This document shows positions 1 to 7,437 of a stretch of 37,579 nt of DNA, piece after piece (within the stretch, counting starts at the first letter, position 1; each line of letters opens with the position of its first letter). The stretch covers positions 1-37,579 of the forward strand of contig JAFGCY010000110.1 of NCBI GenBank assembly GCA_016932385.1. The letters run 5' to 3'. This stretch comes from a bacterium (GTDB taxonomy: Bacteria > 4484-113 > JAFGCY01). The notes under the pieces are model-generated. The model did not search any database. It saw nothing but the letters and a program-made list of their open reading frames with translations, and was not told where the DNA came from. The position numbers and the translations under genes are program-made.

Positions 1-888
1 GACAGCTACGTAGTGCATCCCTGGCGCTTTCCGGGCGGAGATGTCGGCAAGCTGGCGGTTTGCGGCACGGTTAACGATCTGGCGGTGATGGGTGCCCAGC
101 CACGTTACCTTTCAGCGGGCTTGATCATCGAGGAGGGCACGGCGCAAGCCGACCTGCTGGCGGCCGTCGAGTCGATGGCCCGGGCGGCAGAGGAGGCGGG
201 GGTGCTGATCGTGACGGGCGATACGAAAGTGGTCGAGCGCGGCAAGGGGGACGGCATCTTCGTCAATACCGCCGGGATCGGGATCAAGCCGGCGGGACGC
301 GACATTGGCGGACATCGCCTGGCACCCGGCCAAGCGCTAATCGTCAGCGGCAACTTGGGCGATCACAGCGTGGCCGTGATGCTCAGCCGCGAGGGAATGG
401 AGTTCGAGTCGGACATCGTGAGCGATTGCGCGCCGCTGAATGGCCTGGTGGAGGCGTTGATTGAAGCTGCTGGCGCGGAGAACATCTTCGCCATACGCGA
501 TCTGACCCGCGGCGGGCTGGCCGCGGTGCTCAACGAATACGCCGCGACGGGCGGACTGGACATGTTGATCGAGGAAGCGGCGCTGCCGGTGCTGCCCGCC
601 GTCCGGGCGGCGGCCCGCGTGCTGGGGTTCGAGCCGTCGGTACTGGCCAACGAGGGTAAGCTGCTGGCCGTGGTGGCGAAAGAGCAGGCCGAGGTCGCGC
701 TGGCGGCGCTCAAAAGCCACCCCTACGGCTGCGACGCGGCGCTGATCGGTGTGACCGGATCGCGCTTCAATCCGGCCCATCCGGCTGCGGACCGGCCGCG
801 GCGGCCCTTGGTGCTCTATACGACGCCCAGCGGGGGACGGCGCGTCGTCGAGATGCCCTTGGGGGAGCTGCTGCCGCGAATCTGCTAG
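1..888 (+). CDS. hypE: Hydrogenase maturation protein HypE (5' end cut by window)
   Basis: HypE dehydrates a carbamoyl group, received from HypF on its C-terminal cysteine, to a thiocyanate. This supplies the cyanide ligands of the [NiFe] centre. The reading frame is open from base 1 (DSYVVHPWRFPGGDVGKLAV), so the N-terminus lies outside the window and the GTG at 13 is internal. The family motifs FPGGDVGKLAVCGTVNDLAV, TGDTKVVE and RDLTRGGLAAVLNE (AIR-synthase/HypE fold) are visible. The protein ends in PRIC, the conserved HypE tail whose terminal Cys is the modified residue. It converges on the maturation protease gene with 4 bases between stops. Other hyp genes probably lie to the left of the window. 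Confidence 0.95.
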   Translation, partial: DSYVVHPWRFPGGDVGKLAVCGTVNDLAVMGAQPRYLSAGLIIEEGTAQADLLAAVESMARAAEEAGVLIVTGDTKVVERGKGDGIFVNTAGIGIKPAGRDIGGHRLAPGQALIVSGNLGDHSVAVMLSREGMEFESDIVSDCAPLNGLVEALIEAAGAENIFAIRDLTRGGLAAVLNEYAATGGLDMLIEEAALPVLPAVRAAARVLGFEPSVLANEGKLLAVVAKEQAEVALAALKSHPYGCDAALIGVTGSRFNPAHPAADRPRRPLVLYTTPSGGRRVVEMPLGELLPRIC

Positions 889-892
889 CAAG

Positions 893-1444
893 CTACGGCG
901 AGTAATAGGCGCGCCGCTGGTCCGACGGATCGCCGTCGTCTTCGACGAGACCGTACAACGCACTCAATTCAGCGAGCCGGGCGTGGACCTGGCGCGCAAT
1001 GGGATCGACGACCGCCGCGACCGCGGGCGTCATTTCTTCGGACAATTCGCGCACTTCGCCGGCCTCGATCGCGAAAATCTCGACTTCCTGCGGCATCGGC
1101 ACCTGCATCCGGTTAGCCAGATCGAAGGCCTGATTCAGGCTGATCTCGTGCGCGGCGATCAACCGGGCGCAACCGGCGAATTCGGCCAGGTCCAATCGGC
1201 GCAGGCGGCCCGGCTCCGGTTTTGGCAGGTCCAGCGCGTCGATGATCAGCGCGTGATGGAAGCCCGTCAGCAAGTCGATCAGCTCGAAGCCCGCGCGCGT
1301 GCTTTGCAGGATGGTGGTGCCGGGGATCGGCTCCCCGGCCAGCAGTTCCTGCAGCCGCTCGGTGATCCTGAGCCCGACGGCGTCATCGGTCAGGATCGGA
1401 TTACCCAGGCCCAGTACGACGATTCGTTTCGGTTTATCGGTCAT
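893..1444 (-). CDS. [NiFe] hydrogenase maturation endopeptidase (HycI/HybD/HyaD family)
   Basis: This family (peptidase M52) removes a short C-terminal peptide from the hydrogenase large subunit after nickel insertion. The N-terminus has IVVLGLGNPILTDDAVG, the family nucleus whose acidic residue binds Ni. IIDAL supplies the second acidic ligand, and AHEISL near the middle supplies the histidine. At 183 aa the length is normal. I chose the ATG at 1444 over the TTG at 1453 because MTDKPKRIVVLG begins right at the fold. The likely substrate is the large subunit encoded in the same operon (4411-5922), which carries a 25-residue tail after its last metal-ligand motif. An intergenic hairpin separates this gene from the qmoC-like gene upstream, so it may be transcribed less than the rest. 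Confidence 0.9.
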   Translation of the reverse strand: MTDKPKRIVVLGLGNPILTDDAVGLRITERLQELLAGEPIPGTTILQSTRAGFELIDLLTGFHHALIIDALDLPKPEPGRLRRLDLAEFAGCARLIAAHEISLNQAFDLANRMQVPMPQEVEIFAIEAGEVRELSEEMTPAVAAVVDPIARQVHARLAELSALYGLVEDDGDPSDQRRAYYSP

Positions 1445-1461
1445 GCCACTCAATATAATAA

Positions 1462-1482
1462 GCGGCGGGCAAAGCCCGCCGC
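1462..1482. repeat. Intergenic hairpin between qmoC-like gene and protease gene
   Basis: A perfect 9-bp inverted repeat, GCGGCGGGC, has an AAA loop and the complementary arm GCCCGCCGC. There is no clear T-tract on either side. It could be a partial terminator, an mRNA-processing or stability element, or a member of a dispersed GGGC-loop-GCCC palindrome family like the REP-like elements near 35.6 and 36.2 kb. Confidence 0.6.
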
Positions 1483-1533
1483 ATGATTACGCTTGAATGC
1501 CTTCGGCGAGGCGTGGCCCCGCCGGTGATTTGC

Positions 1534-2694
1534 TTAATGATCGGGACGGCTGAGCGCCGGCGCCATCGCACCCAACCGGGCCGGAGCATGGCGCTTGACC
1601 GCCGTCAGGTACACGGCCAACGGCCGGTAGAGCAAATGCGCCCACTTGCCGAACGGCACTTCGATAACCAGCATCGGCACCGCCACCATCAGGTGGATCA
1701 GGTACATCACGTAGGTCGGCATCGGCAGGCCGAGTAACCGGAAGGCGTGCATCAGGATACCGGTCAGCGCCGTCAGGAACAGCAGAAGCGGGAACAGCCA
1801 GTCACTGAGCTCGCTGTGCTTGTGGATCTGGTCCTTTTTGCCCATGCGGTCAGCGATCATCCAGAGCGTGACGGCCAGCAGCACGACTGTGCCGTAATAG
1901 CCGAACAGGCTGGTCCAGTGGAAGTTCGCGTCGGGGCGCTGGAACCACGGCAGGAAGATCACGACGAGGATGAACATCGTCGCGTAGCCCGTGACCAGGA
2001 AAATATGGCGCACCCAGTGCTTGGCGGTATTCGACGTACATTCACTCCAGCGCTTCTGGGTCAGCAGGTGGATGATCACTTCCTTGAATTCAGTGATGTA
2101 TGCGCCCAACGGCGCGCCACTACCCCGCATTACCATAAACACCATGCGCGCCGCGTTGCTCAGGAGCAGGAAGCCCAGCAGGGCGGCGACCACCCAGTCA
2201 CCGTAGTGCGTGAGATGCAGTGGGGCAAATGCCTCCATGTTGACCGTGGTCAACGCTTCGGGGTGCTGGCTGAGCAGCTTAAACCCGTAATTACTGGGCA
2301 GCGTGAACAGCAGCAGGACGACGACCGCGACCAGAACCAGCATAAAGATCTCGAAGGCTTCCGACTTGTACATCAGCCGGCTCAGGCCCGTCCAATCGTA
2401 GCGGCTGGTCAGCCAGCGCCGCGAGGCCATCATCAGCTCGCCGGGCTCCGCTTCGCGCGGACAGGTGTCCGAGCAGTCCCCGCAGTAATAGCAGAGCCAG
2501 GGCTCCAGCGAGGTGGTCATCTTGTCCTCCAAGCCCAGCTGCATATAGCGGATGTATTTGCGCGGGAACGTCGTATCATCTTTGGACAGGCTGCAGACGG
2601 CCGTGCAGTTGCCGCAGTTGAAACAGGTCGGGACTGTGTCACCGCCGTAACGCGCCAGTTCCTGGACCACACCGGGTTTTACTCGGCTACCCAT
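1534..2694 (-). CDS. qmoC: QmoC-like protein: HdrC-type 2x[4Fe-4S] domain fused to membrane cytochrome b
   Basis: This is the membrane module of a Qmo/Hdr-type redox complex. Residues 24-34 and 68-78 hold two CxxCxxCxxxC cluster motifs (CFNCGNCTAVC and CYYCGDCSDTC), as in HdrC. They are followed by about six hydrophobic segments near 114-132, 164-189, 228-250, 262-283, 298-320 and 327-347. Histidines inside or at the ends of helices (H226/H230, H316, H334, H353) are candidate haem b ligands. The order (soluble HdrC part, then HdrE/NarI-like cytochrome) and the 386-aa length match QmoC, which passes electrons between HdrA-like subunits and menaquinone. The start overlaps the stop of the preceding gene (TAATG), with GGAGG about 7 nt upstream, so translation is probably coupled. 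A standalone HdrC or DsrK-like role is less likely because there is no CCG domain. Confidence 0.88.
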   Translation of the reverse strand: MGSRVKPGVVQELARYGGDTVPTCFNCGNCTAVCSLSKDDTTFPRKYIRYMQLGLEDKMTTSLEPWLCYYCGDCSDTCPREAEPGELMMASRRWLTSRYDWTGLSRLMYKSEAFEIFMLVLVAVVVLLLFTLPSNYGFKLLSQHPEALTTVNMEAFAPLHLTHYGDWVVAALLGFLLLSNAARMVFMVMRGSGAPLGAYITEFKEVIIHLLTQKRWSECTSNTAKHWVRHIFLVTGYATMFILVVIFLPWFQRPDANFHWTSLFGYYGTVVLLAVTLWMIADRMGKKDQIHKHSELSDWLFPLLLFLTALTGILMHAFRLLGLPMPTYVMYLIHLMVAVPMLVIEVPFGKWAHLLYRPLAVYLTAVKRHAPARLGAMAPALSRPDH

Positions 2695-3011
2695 TAATGA
2701 GCCTCCTTGAGCCGGTAACTGTAATAGTCACCCTGGATCTTGTCCTCGACCACTTCGCCGTAACGGCGCATGGCCATCACGTGCCACATCGTCGTCTCGG
2801 ACTTCAGCGAACACTTTCTGGCAAGCTCCGGCACCGTCATCGGACCGGATTTCAGAGCATCAAAGAGCAGCTTGCGAATATTGTTCAGCTCCTTGTAATA
2901 CTCCTTCATCTCCGCGCTCATGCCGCCATGGCGATCCCGCAACACCTTAATCGATGCTGCCCCTTCGCTCTTGGCATGACCGTTGGTTCCTGCTTCCTTT
3001 TTGTCACTCAT
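2694..3011 (-). CDS. Small winged-helix-like protein inside the hydrogenase/Hdr operon
   Basis: A 105-aa protein with a disordered, charged N-terminus (MSDKKEAGTNGHAKSEG). A helix-turn-helix-like core follows: IRKLLFDALKSGPMTVPELA, then ARKCSLKSETTMWHVMAMRR, then a beta-wing-like YGEVVEDKIQGDYYSYRL. The ATG at 3011 is preferred because GGGAG lies 5 nt upstream; the TTG at 3026 has no ribosome site. Its stop overlaps the qmoC-like start, so it is made together with the enzyme subunits. It could be a local regulator or a non-catalytic subunit that uses the winged-helix fold for protein contacts. I cannot name a family, but the position between two enzyme genes argues for a structural or dedicated regulatory role. 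Confidence 0.8.
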   Translation of the reverse strand: MSDKKEAGTNGHAKSEGAASIKVLRDRHGGMSAEMKEYYKELNNIRKLLFDALKSGPMTVPELARKCSLKSETTMWHVMAMRRYGEVVEDKIQGDYYSYRLKEAH

Positions 3012-3057
3012 ATGCACTCCCGTCAACCACAGGCGCCTGGCTAGCCAGTGCGCCGAA

Positions 3058-4362
3058 CTAGGCGGTCACCTTCGGTTTCGTGGTCCGCTGCAAATAGTTC
3101 GCCGCTTCCATCGCGGCGGCACCGGCTTCGACGATTGAATCCGGAATATCTTTGGGCCCGGCGGAAACGCCGGCGAGAAAGACGCCTTCCATCGTGCTCA
3201 GCGTCGGCTTGATCTTCGGATTGACCGACTCGAAGAAACCATCCTCGCCGACGTCGATGCCCAGCGCGGAACCGGGCTTCCAGGCCGGCATCAGGCCCTG
3301 GGAGAGCACGACCATGTCGTAGCGTGCCTCCTCAACCCGGCCGCCCTCGTCGAGGTGCTCGACGCGGATGATCAGGTCCTGGTTGTCGGTTTCGTCGATC
3401 TTGGCGACCTTGCCCTTGACGATCTTGATGCCTTCATCCATCGCGCGGCGGTAGAACTGCTCGTAGCCCTTGCCGAACGCGCGGATGTCCATGTGGTAGA
3501 TCGTGATCTCCACTCCGTGGATGTAGTGCGTCGTCAACAGCGCCTGCTTCAGCGCGTACATACAGCAGACGCGGGAGCAATAGGACACGCCGATCGTTTT
3601 ATCGCGGCTGCCCGCGCACTGGACGTAGGCGATCTTCTTGGGGATCTTGCCGTCGGAGGGCCGCAGCACCGTGCCGTAGGGCCCGTTGGAGGACTGGATC
3701 CGCTCCATTCCCAGCGGGTTGACCACGTTGGGGAGCTTGTCGCCGTTGTATTCGGCTTTGGCCCCCATCGGCGTGATCTGCAGTCCCGACGCGACGATTA
3801 CCGCGCCGACCTCGATCTCGATTTCCTCGGGCTGCTGATCGTAGATGAAGCAGTCCGCGGGGCAAACCTTGGCGCACTTGCCGCAGAAGGTGCAATGCTC
3901 GACATCGAGCGTCGCGACCTGGGGGATGGCGTTGCTATGCGGAATATAGACCGCGCGCCGCGATCCCAGGCCGTAGTCGAACTCGTGCGGCACCAACACC
4001 GGGCATTCCAGCTCACACTTGCTGCAGCCGATGCAGGTGTCCTCATCGACGTAACGGGGTTTCTTGAGCAGCTTGACGTTGAAGCCCGGCCCGTTGCGGT
4101 CGACGTTGAGCACTTCCGTGTAAGTCTGGATGGTGATATTCGGGTGATGCGCGGCTTCCGCCATGCGTGGCGTGCAGATGCAGCTCGAGCAGTCCAGGGT
4201 GGGGAACACCTTGTTCAGCCCGACCATAACCCCGCCGATCGACGGATCTTTCTCGACCAACAGGACCTGGAAGCCCTGCTCGGCCAAGTCCAAGGCCGCC
4301 TGCATGCCGGCGATACCGGCTCCGATCACCATTCCGTCATAGCGCTTATTCAGATCACTCAT
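3058..4362 (-). CDS. Short HdrA/QmoA-like FAD iron-sulfur protein
   Basis: A 434-aa flavoprotein of the HdrA family that lacks both the N-terminal and the C-terminal ferredoxin-like domains of full HdrA, and so resembles QmoA. It has a FAD dinucleotide fold at residues 14-19 (GAGIAG). The HdrA motif LDCSSCICTPRM follows (C58, C61, C63), and ferredoxin motifs lie at 110-120 and 157-167 in an inserted domain. It also has the HdrA-specific cysteines C249 (CAGSR) and C262/C266/C267 (YCSRVCC). The expected role is electron transfer through FAD, between the hydrogenase/HdrA module and the QmoC-like membrane subunit. It lies between the large-subunit gene and the winged-helix gene, with gaps of 48 and 46 bases. 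A QmoA name is favoured by size and by the qmoC-like neighbour, but sequence comparison is needed to separate it from other short HdrA forms. Confidence 0.9.
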   Translation of the reverse strand: MSDLNKRYDGMVIGAGIAGMQAALDLAEQGFQVLLVEKDPSIGGVMVGLNKVFPTLDCSSCICTPRMAEAAHHPNITIQTYTEVLNVDRNGPGFNVKLLKKPRYVDEDTCIGCSKCELECPVLVPHEFDYGLGSRRAVYIPHSNAIPQVATLDVEHCTFCGKCAKVCPADCFIYDQQPEEIEIEVGAVIVASGLQITPMGAKAEYNGDKLPNVVNPLGMERIQSSNGPYGTVLRPSDGKIPKKIAYVQCAGSRDKTIGVSYCSRVCCMYALKQALLTTHYIHGVEITIYHMDIRAFGKGYEQFYRRAMDEGIKIVKGKVAKIDETDNQDLIIRVEHLDEGGRVEEARYDMVVLSQGLMPAWKPGSALGIDVGEDGFFESVNPKIKPTLSTMEGVFLAGVSAGPKDIPDSIVEAGAAAMEAANYLQRTTKPKVTA

Positions 4363-4410
4363 TACCTGCTCCGTTTCTGGCGGGAATCTAGGCGCCCTCC
4401 CGCCGTGGCG

Positions 4411-5922
4411 CTACCTGCTGATCTCGTTGATGATGCTGCCGTCCGCGTTACGCAGGCGGACCGTCAGCGGCATTTCACCCGGCAGGCTGTGCGTCGCGCA
4501 GCCGTAGCACGGGTCGTAGGCTCTGAAGGCCATCTCCACCATGTTGAGAATGCCTTCGGTGACCTCGGTTCCTGACTTGATAAGATTCTGCGCCGCTTTC
4601 TTCAAGGACATGCAAATCGGCGCATGGTTGTTCGTCGTGCCGACGATCAGGTTCGCCTTCAGGACGATGCCTTTCTCGTCGGTAACATAATGGTGTGTCA
4701 GCGTGCCGCGCGGCGCCTCCAGGATACCAACGCCCTCGTGCGGTTTCTTGTCGCAGACCACTCGGTAGTCCTCGGGATGCGTGATCTCCGGGCGCTTCAG
4801 TAATTCCTGAGCACGCTCAGCGGCGTTGAGCAGCTCCACGACACGCGCCCAATGGATCGCCAGCGTGTGGTGGACGGGCTTGTTACCGCTGCTGTCGCCG
4901 GTCAGCGTCTGGAAGTACTCCTCGTAGGCTGCCTGGGCCAACGGGCTGTTCATGCCGTCGGCGGCGTTGAGGCGCGAGGAGGGCGTGGCGCGATAGACAC
5001 CGCTGTCCGGTCCGTCGACGAAGCCCTTCCAGCCGACATTTTTCAAGTACGGGAACTTCAGATAACTCCAGGGCTCGACCCGTTCGGCCACGTGCAGCAT
5101 GTAGTCCTTGGGCTCGTATTTGACCAGTTCCTTGCCGTCCGGACCGACCACGCGGACCTTGCCGTCGTAGAAGTTGACCTTGTTGTTTTCGTCCACCAGG
5201 CCCATGGAATAAGTCTCGTGGTAGTACGGGCCGTTGAGGATGATATCGACATAGGTTTCATTCGCAAGGACTACGTCATGCAACAGCTTCAGGGTGAACT
5301 TGCCGAACTCGACCATGAAATCGGCAATCTCGGTCAACCGGGCATGTTCTTCCTGATTGATGCTCTTGGCCATGCCGCCGGGGATGCAGTTGACCGGGTT
5401 GACCGGCTTGCCGCCGAAGATCGACGCGGCTTCGTGGCCCCAGCTGCGGCACTTGATCACCTCGCCGCCGATTTCCACACCCACCTTGCCGATCACGCCG
5501 ATCAGGTTGCGCAGTGCGGGATTGCTGTCCGGGCCCATGACGAAGTCCGGAGCCCCCAGCGCGTAGAAGTGCGTGGTGTGGTCGGTGACGTAGAAGATGT
5601 TGTACTGCAGTTCGCGCAGCAGCTTGGCCGTCACCGGCAATTCCGCCTGATATACCGCGTCGCAGGCCTTGGCGGAGCACATGTGGTGGGCCTCGGGGCA
5701 GACGCCGCAAATGCGCGGCGTGATGCGCGGCAGCTCTTCCACCGGCCGCCCCTCGCAGAACTTCTCGAAGCCCCGCAACTCCGGTACCTGGAAGAAGCAG
5801 TCGGCGACATCGCCCTTCTCATCGAGGAAGATATCGATCTTGCCATGGCCTTCCAGGCGGGTGACCGGATCAATGCTGATCCGCTTATATCCCGGGTTCG
5901 TCTTTACATGCGGACTCGTCAT
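4411..5922 (-). CDS. mvhA: [NiFe] hydrogenase large subunit, MvhA-like (group 3c type)
   Basis: The catalytic subunit that splits or forms H2. The L1 motif RICGVC (C72, C75) and the L2 motif DPCYGCATH (C472, C475) provide the four cysteine ligands of the Ni-Fe centre. [16 protein letters not shown] is the normal N-terminal signature. After H478 there is a 25-residue tail, which fits removal by the maturation protease at 893-1444. There is no signal peptide in the partner small subunit, so the enzyme is cytoplasmic. Placement with MvhG, MvhD and HdrA genes marks it as the methyl-viologen-reducing, Hdr-linked type rather than an uptake group 1 enzyme. The exact subgroup cannot be set without phylogeny. 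Confidence 0.93.
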   Translation of the reverse strand: MTSPHVKTNPGYKRISIDPVTRLEGHGKIDIFLDEKGDVADCFFQVPELRGFEKFCEGRPVEELPRITPRICGVCPEAHHMCSAKACDAVYQAELPVTAKLLRELQYNIFYVTDHTTHFYALGAPDFVMGPDSNPALRNLIGVIGKVGVEIGGEVIKCRSWGHEAASIFGGKPVNPVNCIPGGMAKSINQEEHARLTEIADFMVEFGKFTLKLLHDVVLANETYVDIILNGPYYHETYSMGLVDENNKVNFYDGKVRVVGPDGKELVKYEPKDYMLHVAERVEPWSYLKFPYLKNVGWKGFVDGPDSGVYRATPSSRLNAADGMNSPLAQAAYEEYFQTLTGDSSGNKPVHHTLAIHWARVVELLNAAERAQELLKRPEITHPEDYRVVCDKKPHEGVGILEAPRGTLTHHYVTDEKGIVLKANLIVGTTNNHAPICMSLKKAAQNLIKSGTEVTEGILNMVEMAFRAYDPCYGCATHSLPGEMPLTVRLRNADGSIINEISR

Positions 5923-5939
5923 AATTGTTCTCCCGCGAC

Positions 5940-6920
5940 CTATTTATGCGCCTTAAGATGGCTGGACCCCAGACTGAAGCGGTAGAAGGTCCCGACTGGA
6001 TCGACGATCTCGTCGATCAATTGCTTGGCGCGTTCTTCGGTTTCAGCATCCAGAATCGAGGCAATCGCGCTGATCATGGCCGTGCCTTGGTCTTCAACGT
6101 TGCTGGACGGACCATAACAGCCCCGGCAGGGCAGGCCGCCCTTGATGCACAGCGCGCCGCAACCGCTGCGCGTGGCGCGGCCGAGGCACACGAAGCCTTG
6201 CTCCAGCAGGCACCAGTCCGGCTCGGGACGGGCCTCGTGCGGGCGCTTGAATTCCTTGATCTTGGTCAAGCGCTTCTCCAACGGGCATTCGTCGCAAACC
6301 GACTTGTCGAAACAGGCAACCTTGACGGCATTGTTGCGCGCCGGCACGGCGCCGCCGGCAACGGCCTGGATTGCCTCCCAGACACGTTCAGCTTGCGGTG
6401 GGCAGCCGGGGATCTCGTAGTCGACTTCAACCACGTCTTTCAGTCGCAGGACCTGGTCGTAGAACTTCGGGATCTCCAGTTCGCCGTACTCACATTCCGT
6501 GATCGGCTGCGGCTCCACGCCATCCGGGTTGTCAATGGACGGATTATGGTGGTAGGCGGCGTCGTAGATACCTTTGGGATTCGTCAGGTTGGCCAGCGCC
6601 GGAATACCTCCATCGATCGCGCACTCACCGTAGCTGATCAGGGTCTTGCTCTTGCGCCGCAGCAGCCGGGCGATCTCTTCCTGCTCCGAGGTGCGGACCG
6701 CACCGTTGTAAAAGCAGACGTCGATGTACTCATCCGGGTAATCCGCCACGTGCTGGTATTTGAAATCCGCCGCGCAGGGCCAAAAGACCACATCGGCGAT
6801 TTTGATCAGCTCCAGCAGATTAACGCCGATCTCCAGCAGCGAAATGTCACAGCCGCCGCAACTGGCGGCCCAGTACATCGCGACTTTCAGTTTGGGGGCA
6901 GCATCTCCGTTTCCACTCAT
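5940..6920 (-). CDS. mvhG: [NiFe] hydrogenase small subunit, MvhG-like
   Basis: This subunit carries electrons by Fe-S clusters from the Ni-Fe site to the MvhD/HdrA module. The proximal cluster motif [12 protein letters not shown] (C21, C24) is followed by GECAIDGG and EIPGCPPQ. The C-terminal cysteine-rich part ([20 protein letters not shown]) would hold the medial and distal clusters. The protein starts directly with the fold and has no Tat signal peptide, so it is cytoplasmic. Its stop lies 17 bases before the large-subunit start, and its own start overlaps the end of mvhD, with GGAG from the mvhD end acting as its ribosome site. At 326 aa it has the usual MvhG length. Confidence 0.92.
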   Translation of the reverse strand: MSGNGDAAPKLKVAMYWAASCGGCDISLLEIGVNLLELIKIADVVFWPCAADFKYQHVADYPDEYIDVCFYNGAVRTSEQEEIARLLRRKSKTLISYGECAIDGGIPALANLTNPKGIYDAAYHHNPSIDNPDGVEPQPITECEYGELEIPKFYDQVLRLKDVVEVDYEIPGCPPQAERVWEAIQAVAGGAVPARNNAVKVACFDKSVCDECPLEKRLTKIKEFKRPHEARPEPDWCLLEQGFVCLGRATRSGCGALCIKGGLPCRGCYGPSSNVEDQGTAMISAIASILDAETEERAKQLIDEIVDPVGTFYRFSLGSSHLKAHK

Positions 6921-6922
6921 AT

Positions 6923-7426
6923 CTATTCTCCCCAGGGTTTGAGATCGTGGCCGTGGCCGACACCGCGGTCATACATCAACTGCGGCCAGTTCAGCGGTCC
7001 CAGCGCGGTGACCTTGGCGGTCATGTCTGTTACCACTTCCTTGAACTTCTCGCCCTCGGCGGCACTGACCCACTCGTGGCGGAAGCGGTCCGGCTCAATG
7101 CCCATGCCCTCAATGACCTTGCGGATCAAGGGCATGCGCGCCATGGTTTTATGATTGCCGTTGATGTAGTGGCAGTCGCCGATGTGGCAGCCGCAGACCA
7201 GGACGCCATCGGCCCCGCGTGAGAACGCGGTGGTTATCAGTTCAGGATCAACTCGCCCGCTACACATCACGCGGATGATGTCGACGTTGGCCGGGTATTT
7301 CATGCGCGCCGTGCCCGCCGCGTCGGCTCCCGTGTAGGAACACCAATAACAAAGGAAGCCGACAATCCTCGGCGTCCACACGCCGGTTTCGGTTCGACTT
7401 ACCTGGCTTGTTGCATGTTCTGGCAT
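6923..7426 (-). CDS. mvhD: MvhD-like [2Fe-2S] electron-transfer subunit
   Basis: MvhD links the hydrogenase to HdrA through a [2Fe-2S] cluster. The sequence shows the family cysteines: CYWCSYTGAD (C26, C29), VMCSGRVDP (C55), and CGCHIGDCHYINGN (C78, C80, C85). The 167-aa length is normal for a stand-alone MvhD. In QmoB this domain is fused to the C-terminus of an HdrA, and here the same pair lies as two adjacent genes. A strong GAGGAGG ribosome site 6 nt before the ATG overlaps the hdrA stop, which suggests coupled synthesis of the two. Confidence 0.93.
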   Translation of the reverse strand: MPEHATSQVSRTETGVWTPRIVGFLCYWCSYTGADAAGTARMKYPANVDIIRVMCSGRVDPELITTAFSRGADGVLVCGCHIGDCHYINGNHKTMARMPLIRKVIEGMGIEPDRFRHEWVSAAEGEKFKEVVTDMTAKVTALGPLNWPQLMYDRGVGHGHDLKPWGE

Positions 7427-7437
7427 GCGTTCCTCCT

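Noticed and set aside
1747..2697. 316-aa plus-strand frame opposite the QmoC-like gene
   Set aside because: It is rich in Gln, His, Arg and Asp with no motif, and covers clear transmembrane and Fe-S coding on the minus strand.
3355..7154. Long plus-strand open frames opposite the hydrogenase and HdrA genes (3355-4575, 4852-5985, 5925-7154)
   Set aside because: They lie antisense to strongly supported genes, have no ribosome sites and show no family motifs. They are a normal by-product of high GC.
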